DNA of 64,000 bases from Anaerosolibacter carboniphilus (GTDB lineage: Bacteria > Bacillota > Clostridia > Peptostreptococcales > Thermotaleaceae). Location of the stretch: NCBI RefSeq assembly GCF_014205875.1, contig NZ_JACHEN010000025.1, positions 23,979 to 87,978 of the forward strand. The letters are read 5' to 3'. Both the position numbers and the translations under genes were made by a program. How positions within the stretch are numbered: position 1 is the stretch's first letter; each line of letters opens with the position of its first letter. The notes under the pieces were generated by a model. The model was not told the origin of the DNA. It did not search any database and saw only the letters and a list, made by a program, of their open reading frames with translations. This document shows, in pieces, positions 16,731 to 25,718 of the stretch.

Positions 16731-17957
16731 CTATTCTGTCACTGCTACTTCCTTCAACGCACTCATCAAGTCGTCTACACGGTCTAATGCGTCAACTAAT
16801 GCAGGAACTACATCGTAAAGGTCTCCCACGATGCCATAATCTGCTACTTGGAAGATAGGCGCTCCTGGATTTTTATTGATTGCAATAATCACATCAGAAC
16901 TTTGCATACCTGCAATGTGCTGAATAGCACCAGAAATACCACAGGCAATATAGATTCTTGGCTTTACTGTTTTACCAGTTTGACCAACCTGATGGTCATG
17001 ATCAATCCAGCCTGCATCTACCGTTGCACGGGATGCTCCAACAACACCCCCAAGCTTATCCGCCAGTTTCTTCAACAATGCAAATCCTTCAGCTTTACCT
17101 AAGCCTCTACCACCAGCGACGATGATCTCTGCCTCTTCCAAAGCAACTTGTTGTTTATCAGCCTTCACAATCTCAAGAACCTCTGTGCGGATATGGTCTT
17201 TCTCCAAAACAACTGAGAAAGGAACAATCTCACCAGCGCCATTCTCCACTTTTTTCGCCTTGTCCATAACCCCTGGACGTACAGTAGACATCTGTGGTCT
17301 ATGATTTTGGCAAACGATGGTTGCCATGATGTTTCCACCAAAGGCAGGACGTGTTTGTAATAGCTTTTTATCCTCTGGATCAATTTCCAGTTTTGTACAG
17401 TCTGCTGTTAAACCTGTATCTACCCTAGCCGCAACCCTAGGTGCCAAGTCTCTACCAATATGGGTAGCGCCCATCAGCACAATTTCTGGCTTCAATGCTT
17501 CTATCATATCACTGATTACTTTTGTATACCCATCTGTCGTATATTTATCCAGCAATTCATGTTCAGCCAAATACACAGTATCTGCACCATACTGAGTAAG
17601 CTCTTTCGCCAATCCTTCTACCTTATTTCCTAACAATACGGCACAGAGTTTTACCCCGATTTCATTGGCTAGCTTTCTACCTTCTCCTAGCAGTTCAATG
17701 GCAACAGGCATAATTTTTCCCTGTCTTTGTTCTGCAAATACCCACACATTCTTATACTGCGTAAGATCTTTCTTTTCTTTTCCTGACTCTTCCTTAATAA
17801 TGGCTTCAAATTTACATGCCTCAAGACAGGCACCACATGCAACACATTTATCTGTAATCACTGCTTTCTTACCCACCATCTCTATGGCATCAAACGGACA
17901 AGACTTTAAACAGAGCTTACATCCAATACATTTATCTTCTAATATAAAAATTGCCAT
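16731..17957 (-). CDS. etfA: Electron transfer flavoprotein alpha subunit with N-terminal ferredoxin domain
   Basis: Residues 1-60 carry two [4Fe-4S] motifs ([18 protein letters not shown] and [16 protein letters not shown]; the second has Lys where Pro is usual). The rest is a standard EtfA: N-terminal Rossmann-like domain and the FAD-binding C-terminal domain with [36 protein letters not shown] and [16 protein letters not shown] motifs. An EtfA with a fused ferredoxin is found in bifurcating complexes such as caffeyl-CoA reductase and lactate dehydrogenase of acetogens. It is the last gene of the acd-etfB-etfA operon, 21 bases after etfB. Confidence 0.94.
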   Translation of the reverse strand: MAIFILEDKCIGCKLCLKSCPFDAIEMVGKKAVITDKCVACGACLEACKFEAIIKEESGKEKKDLTQYKNVWVFAEQRQGKIMPVAIELLGEGRKLANEIGVKLCAVLLGNKVEGLAKELTQYGADTVYLAEHELLDKYTTDGYTKVISDMIEALKPEIVLMGATHIGRDLAPRVAARVDTGLTADCTKLEIDPEDKKLLQTRPAFGGNIMATIVCQNHRPQMSTVRPGVMDKAKKVENGAGEIVPFSVVLEKDHIRTEVLEIVKADKQQVALEEAEIIVAGGRGLGKAEGFALLKKLADKLGGVVGASRATVDAGWIDHDHQVGQTGKTVKPRIYIACGISGAIQHIAGMQSSDVIIAINKNPGAPIFQVADYGIVGDLYDVVPALVDALDRVDDLMSALKEVAVTE

Positions 17958-17978
17958 CGGTCTCCCTCCATTTCTCCC

Positions 17979-18767
17979 CTATATCACATGTTTTTTCTTT
18001 AAATTTACAACAAGCTGTTCTACCATTTCCTTCGTGTTACCTTTTAACATAATGCCTTTTCCTTTTGGCTCTGGTGTGAAGGAACGTTTTACCTGGGTAG
18101 GTGAAGCTTCTAAACCTACGTCATCTTTATTGACATGGATATCGGACAATGCCCATACCTTTACCTCTTTAGATCGGTAAGCATCGTAGATGCCTCCAAT
18201 GGACATATATCTTGGATGATTTAATTCTTTGATGGCTGTTAGGAGTACAGGCTTTTTCACTTGAATCACTTCATAACCATCCTCTAATGCTCTCTGAACC
18301 TGAATCACATCTCCTTGAACCTCAAAATTCTGTACATAGGAAACCTGTGGGATTCCCAGTCTTTCTGCTAACTGTGGTCCTACCTGGGCAGTATCTCCGT
18401 CGATAGCTTGACGACCGGCAAAAATGATATCATACTCACTAATTTTCCGTACAGCTGCCGCCAATGTGTTGGAAGTAGCCCATGTATCAGCACCAGCAAA
18501 AGCTCTGTCACTTAAAAGAACGGCTTCATCAGCCCCCATAGCAAGACATTCTCTCAACATTTCATCCGCTTGAGGTGGCCCCATGGTAATAACTGTTACA
18601 TGAACGTCATCTCTTTGATCTTTTAGTTTTAGCGCCTCTTCCAAAGCATTTTTATCGTCTGGGTTCAGAATACTTGGAACACCATCCCGAATCAAAGTTC
18701 CTTTCACTGGATCTATTCTAACCTCATTTGTATCAGGTACTTGTTTTACACAAACAATTATTTTCAT
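17979..18767 (-). CDS. etfB: Electron transfer flavoprotein beta subunit
   Basis: The 262-residue protein starts MKIIVCVKQVPDTNEVRIDP, the EtfB opening, and contains GTLIRDGVPSILNPDDKNALE, VITMGPPQADEMLRECLAMG and DGDTAQVGPQLAERLGIPQV. In bifurcating EtfAB the FAD held mainly by EtfB accepts a hydride from NADH and splits the electrons, one to the high-potential acceptor and one to ferredoxin. It lies 14 bases after the acyl-CoA dehydrogenase gene and 21 before etfA, so the three are co-transcribed. Confidence 0.95.
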   Translation of the reverse strand: MKIIVCVKQVPDTNEVRIDPVKGTLIRDGVPSILNPDDKNALEEALKLKDQRDDVHVTVITMGPPQADEMLRECLAMGADEAVLLSDRAFAGADTWATSNTLAAAVRKISEYDIIFAGRQAIDGDTAQVGPQLAERLGIPQVSYVQNFEVQGDVIQVQRALEDGYEVIQVKKPVLLTAIKELNHPRYMSIGGIYDAYRSKEVKVWALSDIHVNKDDVGLEASPTQVKRSFTPEPKGKGIMLKGNTKEMVEQLVVNLKKKHVI

Positions 18768-18781
18768 GAATGAACCCCCCT

Positions 18782-19921
18782 CTACTTAATCACTGCTGCC
18801 GCAATGACCATTCTTTGTACTTCCGATGTTCCCTCATAGATTTCCGTAATCTTTGCATCACGCATCATTCGTTCTACAGGATAATCCTGTGTATAGCCGT
18901 ATCCACCATGGAGTTGAACAGCCTTCGTGGTCACAGCCATCGCTGTCTCTGCAGCAAACAGTTTCGCCATAGCTGCCTCTTTCCCATAGGATAAACCTGC
19001 TGATTTTCTCCATGCAGCGTTATAAACCATCCATCGTGCTGCATTAACCCTTGTCTCCATATCTGCCACATCAAACTGCAATGCCTGGAACTTACCGATT
19101 GGTTTTCCAAATTGCTCTCTCTGTTGAATATACTTGATTGTCTCATCCAGTGCACCTTGGGCGATACCCAATGCTTGGGCTGCGATACCGATTCTTCCGC
19201 CATCTAGAGTAGACATGGCAATACCAAATCCTTTGCCTATAGAACCTAATAAATTCTCTTTTGGAATCCTACAATTTTCGAAGATTAGTTCTGTCGTTGC
19301 AGAGCCCCTAATTCCCATCTTCTTTTCCTTTTTACCAATGCTGAACCCTGGCGTTCCCTTTTCTACAATAAATGCAGATATACCTTTTACACCCTTAGAG
19401 CGATCTGTCATGGCGAAAATAACATAAGTATCTGCAGCTCCACCATTGGTAATAAATATCTTGGTACCGTTTAATACCCACTCATCGCCATCTAACACTG
19501 CAATGGTTTGTTGTCCTGCTGCATCTGTACCTGCATTAGGCTCTGTTAATCCAAAAGCACCAATTTTTTCACCCTTTGCCAAAGGTACTAAATATTTCTT
19601 TTTCTGTTCTTCAGTACCATACTTAAGGATTGGCCAACAAGCCAAAGAGTTATGGGCAGAACAAATTACGCCTGTAGTCCCACATGCTCTTGAAAGTTCC
19701 TCTACAGTAATTGCATAGGAGACCTCATCAGCTCCTGCACCACCATACTCCTTAGGCACGATCATCCCCATCATTCCATAACGATTCATTTTCTCAACGG
19801 TTTCCACTGGAAAACGCTCCGTTTCATCGACCTCAGCTGCCAAAGGTTTAACCTCATTTTCCGTAAAATCCTTTAACATTTTTCTAACCATTTCTTGTTC
19901 TCTGGTTAATTGAAATTGCAC
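18782..19921 (-). CDS. Acyl-CoA dehydrogenase (butyryl/caffeyl-CoA dehydrogenase type)
   Basis: The 379-residue length, substrate and FAD motifs (GAFGLTEPNAGTDAAGQQT, NGTKIFITNGGAADTYVIF), QALQFDVADMETRVNAAR and the catalytic glutamate segment ITEIYEGTSEVQRMVIA near residue 365 identify a short-chain acyl-CoA dehydrogenase. It reduces an enoyl-CoA with electrons from EtfAB. As first gene of the operon with a ferredoxin-fused EtfA it probably forms an electron-bifurcating complex coupled to ferredoxin reduction. The substrate (crotonyl-CoA, caffeyl-CoA or another enoyl-CoA) cannot be read from the sequence, so no symbol is given. No crotonase or thiolase gene adjoins it. Confidence 0.93.
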   Translation of the reverse strand: MQFQLTREQEMVRKMLKDFTENEVKPLAAEVDETERFPVETVEKMNRYGMMGMIVPKEYGGAGADEVSYAITVEELSRACGTTGVICSAHNSLACWPILKYGTEEQKKKYLVPLAKGEKIGAFGLTEPNAGTDAAGQQTIAVLDGDEWVLNGTKIFITNGGAADTYVIFAMTDRSKGVKGISAFIVEKGTPGFSIGKKEKKMGIRGSATTELIFENCRIPKENLLGSIGKGFGIAMSTLDGGRIGIAAQALGIAQGALDETIKYIQQREQFGKPIGKFQALQFDVADMETRVNAARWMVYNAAWRKSAGLSYGKEAAMAKLFAAETAMAVTTKAVQLHGGYGYTQDYPVERMMRDAKITEIYEGTSEVQRMVIAAAVIK

Positions 19922-20115
19922 ATCGATTCCCTCCTCTATATTTTAATATGAACATTTTTTTAACAAATTCCAGGGATATATTATGCATATTCTGTGCCAA
20001 GTTAATAGATATCGTTAAAAAATAATCAGTTTTATTCAAGGCACTATACTCCTTATTCCTGTCATTCACCTCGTAAGCGGCTATCCTACCGATGGATTTA
20101 TTTTATCTTTTATGC

Positions 20116-20151
20116 AAAAAGAGTGTACAAAATAATGTACACTCTTTTAAA
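20116..20151. terminator. Perfect 12-bp hairpin, terminator-like on both strands
   Basis: AAAGAGTGTACA pairs with TGTACACTCTTT around a six-base loop, with T runs on both sides. It sits inside the acd leader, 195 bases before the start codon, so it may be an attenuator or end a short transcript initiated after rex. Confidence 0.6.
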
Positions 20152-20299
20152 AATTTTGCAATTCCATGTCTATTTTGTTAAATACATAACTAACAATTGT
20201 CCATTTTATCGCACACTGTCTTTTTTTCCAGACAACATTTTTTGCGATTTTTGCTTTTCTTCTATCCCCTATAACTCCACCCCAACACCACTAACCATT

Positions 20300-20330
20300 A
20301 AAACAAAAGTCCACCTCTAAGAGATGGACT
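20300..20330 (-). terminator. Terminator after rex
   Basis: On the minus strand AGTCCATCTC / GAGGTGGACT stem with a three-base loop, followed by TTTTGTTTT. It begins eight bases after the stop codon. Confidence 0.88.
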
Positions 20331-20337
20331 CCTCCAC

Positions 20338-20976
20338 TTATAACTGGTTATGCCTTAGTAAGAAGGATAGTGTAAACAAGCTCTCACTCAAATGAACATT
20401 TTCTACCACGATTTCATCCGGTACCGTTAGATCGATGGGAGCAAAATTCCAAATCCCTTTTATTCTACCCTTAATTAATCTATCAGCAACACTCTGGGCC
20501 TGCGGTCCAGGGGTACAGATAATTCCGATATCTATATTATGCTCTTGAATGAATTTCTCTACCGTATCAATATCATGGATTTCTATGTCTCTAATTTTCA
20601 ACCCTACTAGCTTGGGGTTCATATCAAACATGGCTTTTGGTACGAAGCCTGACTTTTCGAAATTTGTATAGTTGGCAATGGCTTGCCCTAAATTTCCTGC
20701 ACCAATGACAATGGTGCTATAGGTTTTATCTAGTCCCAAGATTTTTCCAATTTCATCGTACAGAGCATCCACGTTATAACCATAACCTTGCTGACCAAAA
20801 CCCCCAAAATTATTTAAGTCCTGTCGGATTTGGGATGCAGTAAAACCGATAACTTTACTTAGTTCTTTGGAGGATATTCTTGTAATATTTCTATCCAATA
20901 AATCTTTTAGATATCTATGATACTTAGGCAATCTTCTGATTACAGCCATGGAAATTTTTGCGCTATCTTTCTCCAT
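20338..20976 (-). CDS. rex: Redox-sensing transcriptional repressor Rex
   Basis: Rex is a homodimer that binds TTGTTAA-type operators when NADH/NAD+ is low and releases DNA when NADH binds. The 212-residue protein has the winged helix (LPKYHRYLKDLLDRN, ISSKELSKVIGFTASQIRQDL, NNFGGFGQQGYGYNV) in residues 1-80 and a Rossmann fold with VIGAGNLGQAIANY near residue 95. The C-terminal swapped helix ends in SLFTLSFLLRHNQL. In Clostridia Rex represses butyryl-CoA, hydrogen and alcohol pathways, so the downstream acyl-CoA dehydrogenase-etfBA operon is a natural target. Confidence 0.95.
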   Translation of the reverse strand: MEKDSAKISMAVIRRLPKYHRYLKDLLDRNITRISSKELSKVIGFTASQIRQDLNNFGGFGQQGYGYNVDALYDEIGKILGLDKTYSTIVIGAGNLGQAIANYTNFEKSGFVPKAMFDMNPKLVGLKIRDIEIHDIDTVEKFIQEHNIDIGIICTPGPQAQSVADRLIKGRIKGIWNFAPIDLTVPDEIVVENVHLSESLFTLSFLLRHNQL

Positions 20977-21014
20977 CCAAATCTTCTCCTATTTTTATAT
21001 AATTTTTGATTAAA

Positions 21015-21043
21015 ATTATAACATTTTGCTATAATTCTGTCAA
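21015..21043 (-). promoter_or_regulatory. Consensus promoter of rex
   Basis: On the minus strand a perfect TTGACA (21043-21038), 17-base spacer and perfect TATAAT (21020-21015), about 40 bases before the rex start. Confidence 0.85.
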
Positions 21044-21178
21044 TTTTTAGGTTGCATAAAAATGCTTCCTATATATTCTACCGCTTTATGACACACATTA
21101 TGAGAGCAAGGATTTTCTTCGTATCTCTTTTTTGGTACAATAATATTGTGCATTGACTTAAAAGTTTGGAGGATTTTT

Positions 21179-23095
21179 ATGATTATTTTATCATGCAACA
21201 ACCTATCGAAATCCTTTGGTATAGATGTGATTTTAGACCAAATTTCCTTCTCTGTCAACCAGGGAGATAAGGTAGGAATCGTAGGAGCCAATGGTGCTGG
21301 CAAAACAACTCTCTTTCGGATACTCACTGGTCAATATCCCCACGATGCTGGCGATATTTATCTGTCTAAAAATCTTTCCATCGGTTATTTGGAGCAAACC
21401 AGCACGCTGCAACAGGAAAACACCATTTTTCAAGAAGTACTTCAGGTGTTTCAAGAGCTTATTACCATGGAAGAAAATCTTAGATCTTTGGAACAAGATA
21501 TTGCAAGAGCTAGTGAAAGCAGCAACAGCGATGCATTGCATTCGCTGATGGAGACCTATGCCCACTTGTCCGATGAGTTTCAAAATCGAAATGGCTATGG
21601 CTATCGAAGTGAGCTTCGAGGTGTTCTAAAAGGTCTTGGCTTCCGAGATGAAGAGTTTGATCAACCCATTTATCAATTAAGCGGTGGCCAAAAAACTCGA
21701 TTAAACTTGGCCAAGCTCCTATTGAAGCAGCCAGATATCCTCATGCTGGACGAGCCCACAAACCATCTGGATATCGAAGCTACTGAATGGTTAGAAGCCT
21801 TTCTCAAAGCTTATAAGGGTACCATCCTCATCATATCCCATGACCGATATTTCTTAGATGAAATTGTTGACAAGATCTTTGAGATCGAAAATACTTCTTT
21901 GACCATCTATCAAGGCAACTATAGTGATTATGTGGACAAAAAAAAGGTTCTATTTGAGCAGCAATTAAAAGAATATGAAACCCAGCAAAAAGAGATTCAT
22001 CGTCAGGAAGAAATCATTCGTCGTTTCAAACAGCATGGTACGGAAAAGCTGGCCAAGAGGGCAAGAAGCCGTGAAAAGCGTTTGGATCATGTTGAAACGA
22101 TAGACCGTCCCCTATGGTACAACAAGCGGACAAAAATCCGTTTTGAAACCCAGATCAAAAGTGGTGACGATGTATTAAAGGTAGAAAATCTGAGTAAATG
22201 TTTCGAAGATAATCGACTTTTTCAAAATGTGGATTTTGAAGTTTACCGAGGAGATAAAATTGGTTTGATTGGCCCAAATGGCATAGGAAAATCTACCCTA
22301 TTGAAAATACTGTTGGGAAAACTAAATTATGACACAGGCATGATGAAGGTAGGACATCATGTAAACCTTGGCTACTACGATCAAGAACAATCTGATTTGA
22401 ACCTCTCCAATACCATTATTGATGAGATCTGGCAAGAGAATATTCGTTTTACTCAGACGGAGGTTCGTACCCTTTTGGGTTCTTTTCTTTTCAGTAGTGA
22501 AGATGTCTTTAAAATCATTTCCACTTTAAGTGGTGGTGAAAAAAGTCGTATAGCCCTTTTAAAGCTTGTACTATCCAAGGCAAATTTTCTCCTTATGGAC
22601 GAGCCTACCAATCACCTGGACATTGCTTCCAAGGAAGTTCTGGAGGATGCGCTCCTGGGCTATGATGGTACTTTGTTGGTCATCTCCCATGATCGTTACT
22701 TCTTAAATAAGGTCACCAATAAGATCTTGGAGCTTTCCCCAGATGGCGTTCTTCAGTATCTCGGCAACTATCGCTATTATCAAGAAAAAAAGCTGGAACT
22801 TCAAAATCCCATAGATGAAGAAAATGAAACGTTGAAAACCAAAACCCAAATGAAGGATGAAAGAAAAAAGGAACGAGAAAAAAGGGAAGAAACAAAAAAA
22901 CGCAAGCAGGAACAGACATCCATCGAGACTAGGATTGCTGCTATCGAAGCACGTATTGCAGATCTGGAGACCCTCATGTGTCAGGAAGAAATCTATTCAA
23001 ATCCGCAACGCAGTCGAGAAATTCATGATGAAACCACCCAGCTTAAAGGAGAACTTGAAGCTCTTTATAGCAAATGGGAGGAATATATTGATTGA
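21179..23095 (+). CDS. ABC-F family ATPase
   Basis: The 638-residue soluble protein has two ABC nucleotide-binding domains and no membrane segment. Domain 1 has GANGAGKTT near residue 40, signature LSGGQKTRLNLA and ILMLDEPTNHLD; domain 2 has GPNGIGKST, LSGGEKSRIALL and LLMDEPTNHLD. The ABC-F linker lies between, and the C-terminus is a Lys/Glu-rich coiled coil with the YLGNYRYYQEKK lead-in. ABC-F proteins act on the ribosome; this layout resembles YdiF/Uup-type housekeeping members more than known antibiotic-resistance members, though resistance cannot be excluded. Start MIILSCNNLSKSFG (ATG 21179) follows TTGGAGGATTTTT. It is divergent from rex. Confidence 0.9.
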   Translation: MIILSCNNLSKSFGIDVILDQISFSVNQGDKVGIVGANGAGKTTLFRILTGQYPHDAGDIYLSKNLSIGYLEQTSTLQQENTIFQEVLQVFQELITMEENLRSLEQDIARASESSNSDALHSLMETYAHLSDEFQNRNGYGYRSELRGVLKGLGFRDEEFDQPIYQLSGGQKTRLNLAKLLLKQPDILMLDEPTNHLDIEATEWLEAFLKAYKGTILIISHDRYFLDEIVDKIFEIENTSLTIYQGNYSDYVDKKKVLFEQQLKEYETQQKEIHRQEEIIRRFKQHGTEKLAKRARSREKRLDHVETIDRPLWYNKRTKIRFETQIKSGDDVLKVENLSKCFEDNRLFQNVDFEVYRGDKIGLIGPNGIGKSTLLKILLGKLNYDTGMMKVGHHVNLGYYDQEQSDLNLSNTIIDEIWQENIRFTQTEVRTLLGSFLFSSEDVFKIISTLSGGEKSRIALLKLVLSKANFLLMDEPTNHLDIASKEVLEDALLGYDGTLLVISHDRYFLNKVTNKILELSPDGVLQYLGNYRYYQEKKLELQNPIDEENETLKTKTQMKDERKKEREKREETKKRKQEQTSIETRIAAIEARIADLETLMCQEEIYSNPQRSREIHDETTQLKGELEALYSKWEEYID

Positions 23096-23111
23096 TAAGT
23101 ACACACTACCA

Positions 23112-23142
23112 AAAGGGACAGGCTTGCTTGTCCCTTTTTTTA
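23112..23142 (+). terminator. Terminator after the ABC-F gene
   Basis: AAAGGGACA / TGTCCCTTT stem with an eight-base loop, then seven T, 15 bases past the stop. Confidence 0.9.
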
Positions 23143-23178
23143 TAGGTATAGGCATTGTTAAGTCATCATGTTGATTTT

Positions 23179-23256
23179 TGTAGGGACGGACGACTCTGTC
23201 CGTCCGTTGATGTCATCAAAAACATTGGCGGGTGGACAGGGGCGTCCACCCCTACA
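23179..23256. repeat. Composite palindromic repeat with TGTAGGG/CCCTACA ends
   Basis: The 78-bp block is bounded by inverted TGTAGGG and CCCTACA. Inside are two hairpins, GGACGGACGACTCTGTCCGTCC and the related GGGTGGACAGGGGCGTCCACCC, described here by their arms: GGACGG/CCGTCC and GGGTGGAC/GTCCACCC. The remainder of the 316-base spacer 23096-23411 holds only the terminator and AT-rich sequence. Confidence 0.8.
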
Positions 23257-23411
23257 CTCATTACGTTCTGCATTGTAATACTATAAAATATAAACATATA
23301 ATCTTAACAATGTCTTCTTATAAGTAATTATGCAATGATTAGAATATTTATTGTAAAAGTCCCTAAAATATATTAGAATTACTCATAATATATTAATTTA
23401 GGAGGCCCACT

Positions 23412-24638
23412 ATGTCCAAAGACCTTATCAAAGAAGCCCAACGCTGTTTACAATGTAAAAACCCACAATGCCGAAAAGGCTGTCCCATCGCCACAGATAT
23501 TCCTGGATTTATTTCAGATTTTTTAAATGGCTCCATTGACGAGGCTGGCAAGAGAGTTTTTGAGAACAATCCTCTTTCCATCATATGCTCCCTTGTGTGT
23601 CCCCATGAACACCAATGCGAAGGTCATTGTATCTTGGGCAGAAAAGGAGAACCCGTAAGGATTAGCAATATTGAAAATTATATCTCCGAATATTTTTTAA
23701 CACGGGTTTCCGAGGATCCAGCAACTTCGTTGCATAGCCGCATTGCCGTCATCGGCTCAGGCCCAGCAGGCTTGACTGCTGCCTTCTATTTGGCAGGCAA
23801 AGGCCATAAAATAACCCTCTTTGAAGCCCAAGATCGGGTAGGAGGTTTCCTCCGCTACGGTATTCCTGAGTTCCGATTGACAAAAACCATCTTAGACAAA
23901 ATCGGGCAAAAACTTCTATCTATGGGTGTCAAAATTAGACCCAATACCTTAATCGGTCCTGTCATTACCATCGACACCCTTTTTGAAGATGGCTATGATG
24001 CTGTCTTTATTGGTACTGGTGTTTGGCGACCCAATGTTCTTCGCATCAAAGGGGAAAGCTTGGGCCACGTCCATTATGCCATTGACTATCTACGCAGTCC
24101 AGAAGCCTATACATTGGGCAACAAGGTATGCGTCATCGGAGGCGGTAATTCAGCCATGGATGTAGCAAGAACTGTCATCCGCAATGGTGCCAAGGAAGTC
24201 ATGATCCTTTATCGTCGAGATCGGGAAAGTATGCCCGCTCGAGATATAGAAATCGACATGGCAAAAATTGATGGTGTAAAATTCCAGTTCTTCACTTCTC
24301 CTATAGAGATTCTTGATGGAGGCATAAAATGTGTAAAGACAACAATCCTCGACGAGAAGCTTCAAATCATACCAGACTCAGAATTCATTATTTCTGCCGA
24401 TAGTGTGTTGATCGCAGCGAGTCAAGGTCCTCAGAACAACATCGTTTCTACCACGGAGGGCATCGATATCAACGACCGAGGATTATTGGTTACAGACACC
24501 CACGGTATGACCACGCGAGAAGGAGTCTATGCTTCTGGCGATGTAGTAACAGGCGCTAAAAACGTGGTGGAGGCTGTTCGAATGGCTAGAGATGTGGCAG
24601 AAGAAATTCATCACTACGTTACTGAAAAATTCAAATAG
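23412..24638 (+). CDS. GltD-like NAD(P)-dependent Fe-S flavoprotein oxidoreductase
   Basis: The 408-residue protein has the glutamate-synthase small-subunit architecture. Cysteines CLQCKNPQCRKGCP near residue 12 and CSLVCPHEHQCEGHC near residue 60 bind Fe-S clusters. FAD is bound by VIGSGPAGLTAAFYLAGKG near residue 112 and NAD(P)H by VIGGGNSAMDVARTVIRNGA near residue 240. A closing GVYASGDVVTGAKNVVEAVR motif follows. No gltA or nfnA partner is adjacent. The same fold serves in glutamate synthase, NfnB and other NADPH-linked reductases, so the partner is unknown. AGGAGGCCCACT precedes ATG 23412. Confidence 0.88.
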   Translation: MSKDLIKEAQRCLQCKNPQCRKGCPIATDIPGFISDFLNGSIDEAGKRVFENNPLSIICSLVCPHEHQCEGHCILGRKGEPVRISNIENYISEYFLTRVSEDPATSLHSRIAVIGSGPAGLTAAFYLAGKGHKITLFEAQDRVGGFLRYGIPEFRLTKTILDKIGQKLLSMGVKIRPNTLIGPVITIDTLFEDGYDAVFIGTGVWRPNVLRIKGESLGHVHYAIDYLRSPEAYTLGNKVCVIGGGNSAMDVARTVIRNGAKEVMILYRRDRESMPARDIEIDMAKIDGVKFQFFTSPIEILDGGIKCVKTTILDEKLQIIPDSEFIISADSVLIAASQGPQNNIVSTTEGIDINDRGLLVTDTHGMTTREGVYASGDVVTGAKNVVEAVRMARDVAEEIHHYVTEKFK

Positions 24639-24648
24639 CTATAGAAGC

Positions 24649-24981
24649 TTACCACGCCAATTGATCCCCTATGGCAATACGGCTGGAGAAACTGTTGACC
24701 TTCGATTCAATGGCATATTCACTGCCTTTAATATAGCCAATATATCGCCATGGTGCCATGTTTTTCACAATGCAAAGCACCCGCTTGTAGGGATCTAAAA
24801 AAATAACATCTATGGAAAATTTCATATACCAGGTATGAATCGATTGACAATGATATATAATCATAGCATAGTTGTCTTCGATCCTACTTCTTCCTAGCAA
24901 ACCTTGGACTGCTTTCGCTGGTGTATCAGCATGCTCTAGCTTATGAACCAGCATTTCTCCCGTAGTTATATTTTTTAGCAT
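24649..24981 (-). CDS. DUF192 family protein
   Basis: The 110-residue protein matches DUF192: AVQGLLGRSRIEDNYAMIIY, CQSIHTWYMKFSIDVIFLDP near the middle, and a closing RIAIGDQLAW. Many family members are exported, but no signal peptide is present here. The function of the family is not established. GAAAGAGGTGATCCT precedes ATG 24981. The stop lies ten bases from the stop of the convergent flavoprotein gene. Confidence 0.85.
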   Translation of the reverse strand: MLKNITTGEMLVHKLEHADTPAKAVQGLLGRSRIEDNYAMIIYHCQSIHTWYMKFSIDVIFLDPYKRVLCIVKNMAPWRYIGYIKGSEYAIESKVNSFSSRIAIGDQLAW

Positions 24982-25383
24982 AGGATCACCTCTTTCATTT
25001 CTAGAGGATGTAACTATTGGGATATGTTTTCATACGGTCCTTTTATCCTATATTCATGGTATTATTTTCATCGTATGTTTGTAACTACTTTTTTAAATCC
25101 TATTGTGGAGAGATACGAATTCGTCCATCATGCAACCGCATTTTGTCAACATTTCTCGGTATGTAGGATAAGAAATCCTAAGAAGCGTCGAAAGAAAAAG
25201 ATGAAAAATGGATGTATAGTTGCCAGGTTATATGTTAAACTTAATGTAAAGAATGACAAGTTTATTTCTCCTTGGTTTTACGAATCTTTCTATAGTATTT
25301 TTCATACATATATGGTAAAATAAACACGTTAAACCCCACCGCGGTGGTGATATATACAAATTTTAAAGGGAGGTATATACAAA
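24982..25383. other. Spacer between the DUF192 gene and acpP, no gene supported
   Basis: AT-rich. A 99-codon frame on the plus strand has no ribosome site and no family features, so I do not call it. A 12-bp palindrome CCACCGCGGTGG lies at 25336-25347, and TAAAAT at about 25316-25321 could be the acpP -10 box, but no good -35 is visible. Confidence 0.4.
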
Positions 25384-25614
25384 ATGGTATTTGAAAAAAT
25401 AAAGAACATTATTATTGAGCAATTAGGATTGGATGATGATGCAGAGATCGCAATGTCAACTTCTTTAATGAAGGATTTAGAAGCAGATTCTTTGGATGCA
25501 GTAGAGATCATCATGGCAATTGAAGATGAATTCGATGTAGAGATTCCAGATGAAGATGCTGAAGGATTCAAAAACATTGGTGATATCGTAAAATATGTTG
25601 AAGAAAAAATGTAG
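25384..25614 (+). CDS. acpP: Acyl carrier protein
   Basis: The 76-residue acidic protein [16 protein letters not shown]... has the phosphopantetheine serine in [18 protein letters not shown] near residue 38, the canonical DSL motif. It carries acyl chains in type-II fatty acid synthesis. Unusually for acpP it is not beside fab genes here. GGGAGGTATATACAAA precedes ATG 25384. Its stop codon is built into the stem of the following terminator. Confidence 0.95.
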   Translation: MVFEKIKNIIIEQLGLDDDAEIAMSTSLMKDLEADSLDAVEIIMAIEDEFDVEIPDEDAEGFKNIGDIVKYVEEKM

Positions 25615-25640
25615 TTTGGTTAACCAAACTACATTTTTTT
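25611..25640 (+). terminator. Terminator overlapping the acpP stop codon
   Basis: GTAGTTTGG / CCAAACTAC, four-base loop TTAA, then ATTTTTTT. The TAG stop at 25612 is in the 5' arm. Confidence 0.92.
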
Positions 25641-25718
25641 ACCTTAAAATACATGAAAATACATGTTATATTTTTCATATTTAGGGCATATATATCATAA
25701 GTGGATTTCTGCATACTT

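Larger units (their letters stand above)
19922..20337 (-). other. Long upstream region of the acyl-CoA dehydrogenase operon
   Basis: No convincing gene. On the minus strand, which is the direction of the acd operon, it holds TTGTTAGTTATGTATTTAAC followed by AA at 20197-20176 (two TTGTTA/TAACAA half-sites as in Rex operators but four bases too far apart). It then has a perfect 12-bp hairpin (20116-20151) and a lone TTGTTAA half-site near 19962. A 61-codon frame from 20069 that overlaps acd looks accidental. Confidence 0.45.

Noticed and set aside
19884..20069. 61-codon frame overlapping the start of the acyl-CoA dehydrogenase gene
   Set aside because: Although a GAGGTG lies before it, the spacing is one base and the frame runs into acd in another frame; accidental.
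25024..25323. 99-codon plus-strand frame before acpP
   Set aside because: No ribosome site and no recognisable or balanced protein composition; probably non-coding spacer.
25331..25350. T-box-like CCACCGCGGTGG sequence before acpP
   Set aside because: Only a 12-bp palindrome; no T-box specifier stem, no antiterminator bulge and no tRNA-related gene downstream.
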